A DNA stretch of 51,027 nt from Deltaproteobacteria bacterium (GCA_005879535.1 VBKI01000031.1:1-51027); one strand, 5' to 3'; counted from the stretch's first letter, positions 32,542 to 41,043 are shown. Translations and numbers: made by a program. Notes: a model not told the origin generated them from the sequence alone.

Positions 32542-33392
32542 TCGGAGACCCTCCGCTCCGGGTGACACGGATCGTGGCGAATCGGTGAAAGCCGCGCCAG
32601 CGCCGCGATGTGCTCGGGGATAGTGCCACAGCAACCTCCCAGGATCGACGCTCCCCGGGAGATCCAGCGGGACGCTCGCAGTGCGTACTCCTCCGGCGAG
32701 AGGACCGGCGTAGGAGGCCACCCTGCCTCCGGATCGACGTCGCCCATGTGGGCGTAGGCGCCGAATGGCAACCCGCTGGCGGCGGCGGCGCCAAGGCCCG
32801 CGTCAACGCCGTCGCAGGGCACGCAATTGATCAGCGCGGCCTGCGCTCCCGCGCGGCGGGCGTCGCGAAAGAAGGCGCCGAGATCGTCCCCGTTGCGCAT
32901 CGACCCATTGGCCATCGCCAGCGCGGCCACCCAGACGGGCAGTCCGGTCTCCACCGCGGCGCGCACGGCCACCAACCCCTCGTCCGCCGCGACCACCGTT
33001 TCGACCAGCAGCAGATCGCAGCCCGCGGCCGCGAGCGCCTGCGCAAGCTCGCGATGCTCCAACAGCGCGACGTCGGGGGATGGACGCAGGTCCGGCCGGT
33101 AGCAGTCCTCGACGGGAGCCATGGATCCCGCCACCGTCGCCCTGCTCTCGCGGGCGAGCCGTACCGCCAGCTTCGTCAGCTCCCGCCAGCGGGCTCCCGC
33201 CTTGCGCGGGTTGGTGCGGAAGGTGTTTGCGGTGATTACCTGCGCACCTGCACGGACGTAATCCGCGTGCACCGTACGCTGCGCGGCAATCCCCGCCTCG
33301 GAAACCAGCGCCGCGGCGGAGAAGAGGGCGCTGCGCGTGTCGACGCCTCGCCGGCCGAGCTCCGTTCCCGTGGCGCCGTCGAGGAGGATCAT
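32538..33392 (-). CDS. mmuM: Homocysteine S-methyltransferase family protein
   Basis: A 284-residue zinc enzyme of the MmuM/BHMT family, transferring methyl from S-methylmethionine or a betaine to homocysteine. It opens [14 protein letters not shown] and has [14 protein letters not shown]. Zinc ligands are Cys in [11 protein letters not shown] and the pair in [16 protein letters not shown]. It lacks the B12 and folate domains of MetH, so it is the short cobalamin-independent type. It is divergent from the peroxiredoxin over 39 bases and heads the FecR/DUF1684 series. The methyl donor cannot be settled from sequence. Confidence 0.87.
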   Translation of the reverse strand: MILLDGATGTELGRRGVDTRSALFSAAALVSEAGIAAQRTVHADYVRAGAQVITANTFRTNPRKAGARWRELTKLAVRLARESRATVAGSMAPVEDCYRPDLRPSPDVALLEHRELAQALAAAGCDLLLVETVVAADEGLVAVRAAVETGLPVWVAALAMANGSMRNGDDLGAFFRDARRAGAQAALINCVPCDGVDAGLGAAAASGLPFGAYAHMGDVDPEAGWPPTPVLSPEEYALRASRWISRGASILGGCCGTIPEHIAALARLSPIRHDPCHPERRVSE

Positions 33393-33431
33393 CGCTGGTC
33401 AACTCCCCGACCATCTGATACGCGGAGGCCC

Positions 33432-33875
33432 ATGCCCATGCTGAACGTCGGCGACCCGGCGCCGGATTTCACCCTCACTTCGCATGAGGGCAAGACGGTG
33501 AAGCTCAGCGATCTGCGCGGCAAGAACGTCATCCTCTGGTTCTACCCGAAGGCCGACACCCCTGGTTGAACCCTGCAGGGCTGCGGGCTCCGGGATCGAG
33601 CCCGTGATCTTGCCGCGAAGAACGCGGTCATCCTGGGCGTGAGCTTCGATACCGTTCAGGAGAACAAGCACTTCGCGGAAAAATTCAACTTCCCCTATCC
33701 GCTCTTGTCGGATCCGACGCGCGCCATGGGCGTGCAGTACGGCGCGGCGGACACCACGCAGAGCGGAAACGCGAAGCGCGTCGCGTACATCATCGGCCCC
33801 GACGGCAAGGTGAAAAACGTCTTCGCCAAGGCGAACACTTCGACCTTCGCCGCCGACGTGCTCGCTCTTCTGTAA
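33432..33875 (+). CDS. bcp: BCP-type peroxiredoxin with in-frame UGA at the peroxidatic position, candidate selenoprotein
   Basis: From ATG 33432 (GGAGG ribosome site) the frame reads [30 protein letters not shown], then TGA (33567-33569), then TLQGCGLRD and on in the same frame to a stop at 33875. In BCP/PrxQ proteins the motif is ADTPGCT....C, so the UGA replaces exactly the peroxidatic Cys; the resolving Cys five residues later is kept. The rest of the fold is intact ([29 protein letters not shown]), giving 147 residues. A hairpin starts at +15. Selenocysteine peroxiredoxins are an established bacterial selenoprotein family. Standard calling would report two fragments. Confidence 0.85.
33584..33604 (+). 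promoter_or_regulatory. Candidate bacterial SECIS hairpin of the peroxiredoxin gene
   Basis: CGGGCUC-CGGGAUC-GAGCCCG: a perfect 7-bp stem beginning 15 bases after the UGA, with a 7-base loop whose second base is G at +23. Two further G-U pairs can extend the stem downward. Offset, stem length and loop-G position equal those of the rhodanese hairpin at 6573-6591. Confidence 0.65.
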
Positions 33876-33898
33876 GTCATTTAGATAACGCGTCGATA

Positions 33899-33931
33899 GC
33901 ACGCTGCGTGCGTCCGCCACGGCGGCCGTGG
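33899..33931. other. Two short hairpins between peroxiredoxin and stressosome operon
   Basis: GCACG-CTG-CGTGC (33899-33911) and CCACGG-CGG-CCGTGG (33917-33931) lie in the 71-base gap before rsbR. No U tract follows. They may be a weak terminator, an operator or a leader structure for the stressosome mRNA. Confidence 0.35.
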
Positions 33932-33946
33932 GATCTCCGGAGGCGA

Positions 33947-34837
33947 ATGGCTACCCGATTGCCCGAGTTGATTCGCAAGTATCAGGACTCGCTGCTCGCC
34001 GAGTGGATCGCGGAGCAGAGGGCTGCGCTGAGCCGGAAGCTGATCAAGGAGTCCGAGCTCGAGGAGCAGTGCTCCGCGTTCCTGCGCGCTGTCGGTCAGG
34101 GGGCATCCAGCGGCGACCTGACAACCCTCGACGGAGCTGCCTGGAAGGACATGAAGGAGTTGCTCACCACGGTGTCGCGGACCCGGGGACAGGCGGGCTA
34201 CAGCCCCTCCGAGACCGCGATGTTCGTGCTCTCGTTCAAGAAGCCGCTCTTCGCGCGCCTGGGCAAGGACCTTCCCGCCGCGGAGGTCGCCGCCGAGCAG
34301 TGGACCGCCACCGTCCTGCTCGATCAGCTGGGACTGTTCACCACGGAGATGTACCAGCGCGCCCGCGAGGAAGTCATCGTGCGGCAGCAGCAGGACATGC
34401 TGGAGCTGTCGACGCCGGTGGTGAAACTGTGGGACGGCGTCCTCGCCCTGCCGATGATCGGCACCCTGGACTCGGCACGCACGCAGGTGGTGATGGAGAC
34501 GCTGCTGCAGCGGATCGTGGAGACGGGCAGCGCCGTCGCGATCCTCGACATCACCGGTGTTCCAACGGTGGACACGCTGGTGGCCCAGCATCTGCTCAAG
34601 ACCATCGCAGCGGCGCGGCTGATGGGCGCCGACTGCATCATCAGCGGCGTGAGGCCGCAGATCGCGCAGACGATCGTGCACCTCGGCGTGGACCTGGGAA
34701 ACGTGATTACCAAGGCGACGCTGGCCGACGCCTTCGCGCTCGCGCTGCAGCGCACCGGTCAGACCGTGGTTCGGGTCGCGGCGCCGCGCAGGAAGAAACC
34801 GAAGGAGACGGGCAAGGATCGCAAAGACCACGAATGA
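33947..34837 (+). CDS. rsbR: RsbR-type stressosome scaffold protein
   Basis: A 296-residue protein. The N-terminal ~150 residues are the helical RsbRD/globin-like sensor (LPELIRKYQDSLLAEWI, SETAMFVLSFKKPLF). The C-terminal STAS domain (~165-280) has the RsbR signature LSTPVVKLWDGVLALPMIG and DITGVPTVDTLVAQHLL, with phosphorylatable Thr. RsbR and RsbS build the stressosome that holds the RsbT kinase. ATG 33947 follows CGGAGGCG. The stop overlaps the rsbS start (ATGA). No His heme ligand could be confirmed from sequence. Confidence 0.92.
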   Translation: MATRLPELIRKYQDSLLAEWIAEQRAALSRKLIKESELEEQCSAFLRAVGQGASSGDLTTLDGAAWKDMKELLTTVSRTRGQAGYSPSETAMFVLSFKKPLFARLGKDLPAAEVAAEQWTATVLLDQLGLFTTEMYQRAREEVIVRQQQDMLELSTPVVKLWDGVLALPMIGTLDSARTQVVMETLLQRIVETGSAVAILDITGVPTVDTLVAQHLLKTIAAARLMGADCIISGVRPQIAQTIVHLGVDLGNVITKATLADAFALALQRTGQTVVRVAAPRRKKPKETGKDRKDHE

Positions 34838-35250
34838 CCATGGAACGCATCCCGATCCTCCGCATGGGCAACTATCTGCTGGTGACGATCCAGGTGGACA
34901 TGCACGACCGCCTGGCCATGCAGCTCCAGGAAGATTTGACCACCCGCATCGCCAAGGACCAGGCGCGCGGGGTGCTCATCGACATCAGCGCGCTGGACAT
35001 CGTCGACTCCTTCATCGGCCGGATGCTGGCGGACATCGCCGGCATGAGCCGAGTACTGGACGCGCAGACGGTGTTGGTCGGGATGCAGCCGGCCGTCGCC
35101 ATCACGCTGGTCGAGCTCGGCCTGTCGCTGCCGGGAGTCCGTACCGCCCTCGACGTGGAACGCGGCATGAAGCTTCTCGAGCAGTCCATCGACGATCAGA
35201 CCTTCGCCACGCGCGCGCACGAGGACGATGGACCAGGTGGAGAGAGCTGA
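34834..35250 (+). CDS. rsbS: RsbS-type STAS anti-sigma antagonist
   Basis: A 138-residue single STAS domain (ERIPILRMGNYLLVTIQVDM at the start), with the phosphorylation site in GVLIDISALDIVDSFIGRMLADIA and the VLVGMQPAVAITLVELG strand-helix typical of RsbS. It is a core stressosome subunit phosphorylated by RsbT. It is coupled at both ends: ATGA with rsbR and a 23-base overlap with rsbT. The C-terminal tail (~20 residues, acidic) exceeds the B. subtilis protein. Confidence 0.92.
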   Translation: MTMERIPILRMGNYLLVTIQVDMHDRLAMQLQEDLTTRIAKDQARGVLIDISALDIVDSFIGRMLADIAGMSRVLDAQTVLVGMQPAVAITLVELGLSLPGVRTALDVERGMKLLEQSIDDQTFATRAHEDDGPGGES

Positions 35251-35635
35251 CGCGCTGCCGGTCCGCGGCGAGATCGACGTCGTGCTCGTCCGCCAGACGG
35301 TGCGCACCTGGTCCGTGCAACAGGGGTTCACGCTCGTGGACCAGACCAAGATGGTGACCGCCGCCTCCGAGATCGCCCGCAATACCGTTCTCTATGGCAG
35401 GGGTGGCACGGTACGGATCGAGGCGCTGGTCGACGGCGTGCGGAAGGGTCTCCGTCTCGTCTTCGAGGACCAGGGGCCGGGCATCCCGGACGTCGATCTC
35501 GCGATGCGCGACGGCTACACGACCGGGACCGGGCTCGGAATGGGGCTGGGCGGCGCGAGGCGCCTCGTGAACGAGTTCCGCATCGAGTCCCGGCCAGGTC
35601 AAGGCACGAAAGTGACGCTGACGAGGTGGAAGTGA
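35228..35635 (+). CDS. rsbT: RsbT-type serine/threonine switch kinase
   Basis: A 135-residue GHKL kinase: N-box KMVTAASEIARNTVLYGRGG, G1 box FEDQGPGIPD, G2 box TTGTGLGMGLGGARRLV, ending GQGTKVTLTRWK. This matches RsbT, which phosphorylates RsbR/RsbS on stress and then leaves to activate a partner phosphatase. Here the partner would be the phosphatase encoded immediately downstream, whose GTG overlaps this stop. Confidence 0.92.
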   Translation: MDQVERADALPVRGEIDVVLVRQTVRTWSVQQGFTLVDQTKMVTAASEIARNTVLYGRGGTVRIEALVDGVRKGLRLVFEDQGPGIPDVDLAMRDGYTTGTGLGMGLGGARRLVNEFRIESRPGQGTKVTLTRWK

Positions 35636-36624
35636 CCGTCCAGCAGCGCATCGTCATCGAGGACGACTCGCACGTGGGCGAGGCACGTCGGACTGCCGCC
35701 TCGTTCTCGCGCCTCGCCTCACTCTCCGAAGCAGACGCCGGCCGCGTCGCCATCATCGTCAACGAGTTGGGGACCAACCTGCGCAAGCACGCCAAAAGCG
35801 GTGAATTGCTTCTCCGCGACCTGCGGTACGGCCAACGGGCCGGCGTCGAGATGCTCTCGATCGATCGCGGGCCGGGCATGAACGTCGACATGGCGCTGCG
35901 CGACGGCCACTCGACCTCCGGAACGCGCGGCGAGGGGCTCGGGGCCGTGCAAAGACAGGCCCACGAGTTCGATGCGTTCTCCGGGAGCGGCGGCAGCGTG
36001 ATCGTGGCGCGGGTTTGGGGAGGCGGTCCCCGCCGCGATGGCGTCGCAGTGGGCGCCGTGTCCCTGCCCCTTCCGGGCGAAGGGCAATGCGGCGACGCGT
36101 GGGCCCTGCAACCGTCGACGTCGTCGATCCGGCTGCTCGTCGTCGACGGGCTCGGTCACGGTCCCATCGCTGCGCGAGCCGCCTCCGTCGCGGTCGAGGC
36201 GTTTGCGGCGACCGATCGGCTGCCCGGACCTGAGGCGGTGGTGCATGCGCTCCACGCAGCGCTGCGGCCGACGCGGGGCGCCGCGCTCGCCGTCACCGAG
36301 CTCGATCTGATTTCGCGCAGCGTCCGCTTCTCGGGAGTCGGCAACATCGGCGCTACGCTCGAGAGCGCGGGCCAGAAAGCGCGCGGGCTGCTCTCGCACA
36401 ACGGCATTGCGGGCCATGAAGCGCGGCGGATCCAGGAATTCACCGTCCCCTGGCCCGCGAAGGGCGTACTGGTCGTGCATTCCGACGGCATCCAGACCCA
36501 ATGGAAGCTCGAGGCGTATTCGGGGTTGCAGGCCCGGCATGCATCCGTCATAGCAGGCGTGCTCTACCGGGATTTTCGCCGCAAGGGCGACGACGCCACC
36601 GTGGTCGTCATCAAGGAGCCATGA
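35632..36624 (+). CDS. RsbT-like GHKL domain fused to a PP2C (RsbX/SpoIIE-type) phosphatase
   Basis: A 330-residue fusion. Residues ~1-130 are an RsbT/RsbW-like ATPase domain with IIVNELGTNLRKHAKSG (N-box), IDRGPGM and GTRGEGLGAVQRQAHEF. Residues ~135-330 are a PP2C domain with metal Asp in EGQCGDAWAL and LLVVDGLGHGP, then VRFSGVGNIGATLES and LVVHSDGIQTQWKL. The phosphatase part resembles RsbX, which resets the stressosome by dephosphorylating RsbR/RsbS. The fused kinase-like half is unlike B. subtilis RsbX. GTG 35632 overlaps the rsbT stop; its own stop overlaps the next ATG. Confidence 0.88.
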   Translation: MTVQQRIVIEDDSHVGEARRTAASFSRLASLSEADAGRVAIIVNELGTNLRKHAKSGELLLRDLRYGQRAGVEMLSIDRGPGMNVDMALRDGHSTSGTRGEGLGAVQRQAHEFDAFSGSGGSVIVARVWGGGPRRDGVAVGAVSLPLPGEGQCGDAWALQPSTSSIRLLVVDGLGHGPIAARAASVAVEAFAATDRLPGPEAVVHALHAALRPTRGAALAVTELDLISRSVRFSGVGNIGATLESAGQKARGLLSHNGIAGHEARRIQEFTVPWPAKGVLVVHSDGIQTQWKLEAYSGLQARHASVIAGVLYRDFRRKGDDATVVVIKEP

Positions 36625-38714
36625 AGACGACCCCGCTGCCGCTGACGACCATCGAGCTCGTGGCCGAACGCGACGTGGTCGTCGCGCGGCAGCGTGCGCG
36701 CCAGCTGGCCGGCCTGCTCGGCTTCGCCGCCCAGGACCAGTCGCGCATCGCCACGGCCACCTCGGAGATCTGCCGCAATGCCGTGCGGTACGCGGGCAAG
36801 GGCCGCTGCGAGTTTCTGCTCGATGAAGGTTCGCGTCCGGCGCTGGTCGTCCGGACTTCGGACCAGGGCCCCGGAATTCGCAACCTCGATGAGGTCCTCG
36901 CCGGCCGCTACCAGTCCGCCACGGGGATGGGCCTCGGGATCGTCGGGACCCGCCGGCTGATGGACCGGTTCGTCATCGAGACGACGCCAGGACGCGGGAC
37001 CGAAGTCGTGTTCACGAAGGAACTGCCGGAATCGGCGCTTGCCGCCGCGAATCCGTCGCAGATCGCCGAGCAGCTCGCCCGCACGCCGCTTCCCGCCACG
37101 GAAGAGGAAGTGCGGCAGGCCGATCGCGAGCTGCTGCGCGCCATCGGCGAATTGCGCGCCCGCAACGAGGAGCTCGAGCAGATTCGCGGTGAGCTGGAGG
37201 AAACCAATCGCGGCGTGGTCGCGCTCTACGCTGAGCTCGATCAGCGCGCCGAATCGCTGCGCAAGGCCACCGAGCTGAAGAGCCGGTTCCTCAGCAACAT
37301 GAGCCACGAGTTCCGCACGCCCCTCAATTCCGTCCAGTTGCTGGCGCGGATGCTGCTCGACGGCACCGAAGGAGCGCTCAGCGAAGGTCAGCGCAAAGCG
37401 CTCGAGCTGATGCGGAGATCCGCAATGGATCTCACCGAGATGGTGAACGACCTTCTCGACCTGGCCAAGATCGAGGCGGGGAAGATCACCGTCCGACCCA
37501 CCGACTTCGACGTCGCGCAGCTCCTCGGGTCCCTGCGTGGGGTCCTCCGGCCGCTCCTCCAGGATGGCCCGTCGGTGCAGCTCACCTTCGATCCACCGCC
37601 GGATCTCCCGCCGCTGTTCACCGACGAGGCGAAGGTGACGCAGATCGTACGCAACCTGGCCTCCAACGCGCTCAAGTTCACCGAGCAGGGCGAAGTGCGC
37701 GTCGGCGCCCGGGAGGAGTCCGCCGGGCAGGTGACCTTTTACGTCAGCGACACCGGCATCGGGATCGCGCCGGAGGATCAGGAGCGCATCTTCGAGGAGT
37801 TCACGCAGATCGAGGGCGGGCACCAGAAAAAAGTCAAAGGTACCGGCCTGGGCCTGCCGCTGTCGCGCAAGCTGGCGGAGATGCTCGGGGGCGAGATCCG
37901 TGTCGAGAGCGAGCCGGGCCGCGGGTCTACGTTCTCGTTGCAGTTGCCGGCGCGGTACGTGCCCCCACAGGCCATTCCCTCCCGGGGCGATACGGTCGTC
38001 GCCGCCGTGGACGACCCCGCGCTGCTGTCGCAGTGGGAGGGGTTCCTCGAGGGAACGCGCTACCACCTGCTCGCGGCGCGCACACCGGACGAGGCCCGGG
38101 CTGCCATCGTTCGCGGGCGCCCCGCCGCGCTGATCGCGATGCCGTTTCTGGGAGGCGTCACGACCCGGCCGCTGCTCGCCGATCTGCGCAAGGATCCGGC
38201 CACCCGCGCCATCCCGGTGATCGGCTTCGCCGGCGGTCACGACACGCGTCTTCTCTCCCTGGCGGCGGACCTGATCGTCGACCGGCTCGACGAGCGCCAC
38301 AAGCTGCTGGAGGCGCTCGCTCGCGCCGTGTCGCCGCCGCGGCGCGTGCTGCTGATCGCGCAGGACGCGCGGGACGAGCTGCGGGCGCAGCTCGCGGAGC
38401 CGCGCCTCGAGCTGCTCGAAGCGCGGGACGGCGCGGAAGGCGTGCGGCGCGCGCGCGAGGAACGGCCGTGGACGGTGGTCCTCGACGCGACAGCGCCGGG
38501 ATTTGCCGAGGAAGCGCTGGAATTGCTCCGCGAGGATCCGGCCACGCGTGGTCTGCCGGTGCTGGTGCGGGCGGCGAGGACACTGGACGCCGACGAGGAG
38601 CGCAGGTTGAGCGCCGGCGGAGCTCGGGTGCTCGCCGTCCAGCAGATGCTGCGCGACGAGGCGGCGCGCGCGCTACGCGCCGCCGTATGGGAAGCGGACA
38701 TCGCCCACGGCTGA
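36621..38714 (+). CDS. Hybrid histidine kinase with N-terminal RsbT/RsbW-like domain and two receiver-like domains
   Basis: A 697-residue cytoplasmic protein. Residues ~1-140 form an RsbT/RsbW-like GHKL domain (TATSEICRNAVRYAGKG, SDQGPGIRN, TGMGLGIVGTRRLMDRF). A coiled coil (~165-230) leads to HisKA with FLSNMSHEFRTPLNSVQ. HATPase follows (NLASNALKFTEQG, DTGIGIAPEDQERIFEEF, GTGLGLPLSRKLAEMLGG). Two C-terminal receiver-like domains complete it. The first lacks the phospho-Asp (ALIAMPFLGG); the second keeps an Asp in VVLDATAPG. It is the last gene of the stressosome operon (ATGA overlap). With no sigma factor present, it is the probable output of the module. Confidence 0.87.
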   Translation: MKTTPLPLTTIELVAERDVVVARQRARQLAGLLGFAAQDQSRIATATSEICRNAVRYAGKGRCEFLLDEGSRPALVVRTSDQGPGIRNLDEVLAGRYQSATGMGLGIVGTRRLMDRFVIETTPGRGTEVVFTKELPESALAAANPSQIAEQLARTPLPATEEEVRQADRELLRAIGELRARNEELEQIRGELEETNRGVVALYAELDQRAESLRKATELKSRFLSNMSHEFRTPLNSVQLLARMLLDGTEGALSEGQRKALELMRRSAMDLTEMVNDLLDLAKIEAGKITVRPTDFDVAQLLGSLRGVLRPLLQDGPSVQLTFDPPPDLPPLFTDEAKVTQIVRNLASNALKFTEQGEVRVGAREESAGQVTFYVSDTGIGIAPEDQERIFEEFTQIEGGHQKKVKGTGLGLPLSRKLAEMLGGEIRVESEPGRGSTFSLQLPARYVPPQAIPSRGDTVVAAVDDPALLSQWEGFLEGTRYHLLAARTPDEARAAIVRGRPAALIAMPFLGGVTTRPLLADLRKDPATRAIPVIGFAGGHDTRLLSLAADLIVDRLDERHKLLEALARAVSPPRRVLLIAQDARDELRAQLAEPRLELLEARDGAEGVRRAREERPWTVVLDATAPGFAEEALELLREDPATRGLPVLVRAARTLDADEERRLSAGGARVLAVQQMLRDEAARALRAAVWEADIAHG

Positions 38715-38786
38715 GCCGGCGACGGTGGGTGCAGGGCAGACAGCCGGGCAAGCCTGGGGTCCCGCGGATGAGTAGCTTGCGCGCGG

Positions 38787-40100
38787 ATGGCGCGTGCCCA
38801 GCTCATCGACTCCATTCGCGCGGCCGCGAGCCTCGTGGGCGGAACGCGGCGCGACTACGATCCTCTCCTGGAGCTGTCCGCCCAGGCGGGCTTCGTCCTC
38901 CTCGGTGAAGCGACGCACGGGTCGCACGAGGTCTATCGCGAGCGCGGCCGGATCACGCAGCGCCTGATCGCGGAGCAGGCGTTCAACGGCGTCGTCGTGG
39001 AGGCCGACTGGCCCGACGCAGACCGGGTGAACCGCTGGGCGCAAGACCGGTCGGACGATGGCGACGCCGAAGAGGCGCTGGGCGGGTTCCGGCGATTTCC
39101 CACTTGGATGTGGCGCAACACCGCCGTGGTCGAGTTCCTCTCCTGGCTACGCGCGCGCAACGAATCGAGCGGGCGTGCGCCGGTGCTGTTCCACGGGATG
39201 GATCTCTACAGCCTGTACGCGTCGATGGATGCCGTCGTGAAATACCTGGCACGCCACGACCCGGAAGCCGCGGCGAGGGCGCGGGCCCGCTACGCGTGTT
39301 TCGAAATGCCAGGACGCGAAGACGGCGGGCAAGCGTATGGTCACGCGGCGCACCTCGGCACCATCGAGCCCTGCGAGCAGCAGGCGGTGCAGCAACTTCT
39401 CGAGCTGCAGCGGCGCGCGAGCCGCGAGCTGGATCCCGAGCTGTTTTCCGCGGAGCAGAACGCCCGGCTGGCGCGCAACGCCGAGGTCTACTACCGGGCG
39501 ATGTTCGGCTCCCGCATCTCCACATGGAATCTCCGCGACCGCCACATGGTGGAGACGCTCGAGGCGGTAGCGGCGTTCCTGCAGCGGCGAGACGGATATT
39601 CGCGAATTGCCGTCTGGGCCCACAACTCGCATCTCGGCGATGCGCGCGCGACGGCGATGGGCGAGGAAGGCGAGCTGAACGTCGGTCAGCTGGTGCGGGA
39701 GAAGCATGGCGATGCCGCGCTCCTGGTCGGGTTCACCACCTACGAGGGAACCGTCACCGCCGCCGACGACTGGGGCGGATCGCCGCAGCGGATGACCGTC
39801 CGCCCGGCGCTGCCCGGCAGCGTGGAAGAGCTGTTCCACGAGGTGGTCCTCCCCCGCTTCTTCCTGCCTCTGCGCGGCGCCGGAGAGGCGCTGGGCGAGC
39901 TGCGGGAAGCGATGCTCGAGCGGGCCATCGGCGTCGTCTATCGACCCGCCACCGAGCGGTACTCGCACTACTTCGAGGCGCGCCTGGCGTCACAGTTCGA
40001 CGCCGTGGTGCACATCGATCGGACGCGCGCGGTGGAGCCCCTCGAACGCTCACAGTTGTGGACAGCGGAGCCGCCGGAGACGTACCCCTCCGCGCTGTAA
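38787..40100 (+). CDS. Erythromycin-esterase-like family protein
   Basis: A 437-residue protein of the Ere/succinoglycan-biosynthesis hydrolase-like family. Conserved features: VLLGEATHGSHEVYRERG near residue 32 (metal/active-site Glu and His), VVVEADWPDADRVN, FHGMDLYSLYASM, NLRDRHMVETLEAV and AVWAHNSHLGDARAT. Most chromosomal members are not macrolide-resistance enzymes and have unknown substrates, so resistance should not be assumed. No signal peptide. It starts at ATG 38787, 72 bases after the kinase gene, and is followed by a PfkB kinase after 18 bases. Confidence 0.88.
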   Translation: MARAQLIDSIRAAASLVGGTRRDYDPLLELSAQAGFVLLGEATHGSHEVYRERGRITQRLIAEQAFNGVVVEADWPDADRVNRWAQDRSDDGDAEEALGGFRRFPTWMWRNTAVVEFLSWLRARNESSGRAPVLFHGMDLYSLYASMDAVVKYLARHDPEAAARARARYACFEMPGREDGGQAYGHAAHLGTIEPCEQQAVQQLLELQRRASRELDPELFSAEQNARLARNAEVYYRAMFGSRISTWNLRDRHMVETLEAVAAFLQRRDGYSRIAVWAHNSHLGDARATAMGEEGELNVGQLVREKHGDAALLVGFTTYEGTVTAADDWGGSPQRMTVRPALPGSVEELFHEVVLPRFFLPLRGAGEALGELREAMLERAIGVVYRPATERYSHYFEARLASQFDAVVHIDRTRAVEPLERSQLWTAEPPETYPSAL

Positions 40101-40118
40101 GAGCCTACACTTCTGGCC

Positions 40119-41009
40119 GTGTACGACGTCGTGGTCGTCGGGAAGGCGAACGTCGACTACCTGGTCCGCGGCCCGCGGCTGCCGGCTCCCGGCGAGTCCG
40201 TCAACGGCGACGCGTTCCAGGAGGCTGCAGGAGGCAAAGGAGCGAACCAGGCCGTCGGGGCGGCGCGTCTCGGCGCGAAGGTCGCGCTGGTGGCGCGCGT
40301 CGGCCGCGACGCGCGCGGCGATGCGGTGCTGGCGAAGCTCCACGACGAGAGTGTCGAGACGCGTTTCGTCACCCGCGATCCCGAGCAGCCCACCGGCGTC
40401 GCTCTCTGCCAGGTGGCGGCGTCGGGAGAGAAGCAGATCCTTTCCGCTGCCGGCGCAAATGCGCGGCTGACTTGCGTCGTCCTCTGTCAGCTTGGGGTCC
40501 CTCTCGACGCGGTGGAGGAAGCGGTCCGCCTGGGGCGCAACGCGAGATGCGTGGTCGTCCTCGATCCCGGACCTCCCGCCCGCCTGCCTGACTCGCTCGT
40601 TGCACAGCTCGATCTGATCCGGCCGAACACGTCGGAGGCGGAGATTCTCACCGGCATTCCCGTCCGCGACCGCGGCAGCGCGCGCGAGGCGGCGCTCGAC
40701 CTGCTGCGACGCGGAGCGAAGATCGCGGCGGTGCAGGCGGGCGAGCACGGCGACGTCCTCATCTCGCGCGAGCGCGAGGTGTGGCTGCCGCGGTTCGACG
40801 TCAACCGCGTGGATGCGACGGGCGCGGGCGATGCGTTCGCCAGCGCGCTCGCCGTTTGCCTCGCCGAAGGTCGCTCCCTCGAGGACGCCGGGCCGTTCGC
40901 GAGCGCCGCGGCGGCGCTGGCGACGACGGTGCTGGGAGCGCAGGCCTCGCTTCCCCGCCGCGAGGCGGTCCTGCGGCTCTTGCGCGACCGGTACAGCCTC
41001 AAGCAATAG
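40119..41009 (+). CDS. PfkB family sugar kinase (ribokinase-like)
   Basis: A 296-residue kinase from GTG 40119. PfkB signature 1 is GGKGANQAVGAARLG (~38) and signature 2 DATGAGDAFASALAV (~228) with catalytic Asp. VGKANVDYLVRGPRLPAPGE is the ribokinase-like N-terminus. Oddity: after AAGANARLT the sequence runs directly into CVVLCQLGVPLDAVEEA, whereas ribokinases have ~14 more residues there forming a helix. The frame is otherwise intact, so this is an in-frame deletion. Activity may be altered. The TAG stop is one end of palindromic repeat copy 2. Confidence 0.85.
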   Translation: MYDVVVVGKANVDYLVRGPRLPAPGESVNGDAFQEAAGGKGANQAVGAARLGAKVALVARVGRDARGDAVLAKLHDESVETRFVTRDPEQPTGVALCQVAASGEKQILSAAGANARLTCVVLCQLGVPLDAVEEAVRLGRNARCVVVLDPGPPARLPDSLVAQLDLIRPNTSEAEILTGIPVRDRGSAREAALDLLRRGAKIAAVQAGEHGDVLISREREVWLPRFDVNRVDATGAGDAFASALAVCLAEGRSLEDAGPFASAAAALATTVLGAQASLPRREAVLRLLRDRYSLKQ

Positions 41010-41043
41010 CCGCAAAGCCGCACTTCCGGTGCCGCAGCAGCTA
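41007..41043 (-). repeat. Palindromic repeat, copy 2, bounded by the stop codons of two convergent genes
   Basis: Read on the minus strand it matches the element at 11353-11389 with about four differences over 37 bases (TAGCTGCTGCGGCACC, GGA, AGTGCGGCTTTGCGGCTA). Its left end on the plus strand is the TAG of the PfkB gene (41007-41009) and its right end is the TAG of the DJ-1 gene on the minus strand (41043-41041). It probably acts as a bidirectional terminator. Confidence 0.75.

Noticed and set aside
38787-40100. Macrolide resistance gene
   Set aside because: Chromosomal erythromycin-esterase-like proteins are a broad family; no mobile context or close match to known Ere enzymes can be claimed.
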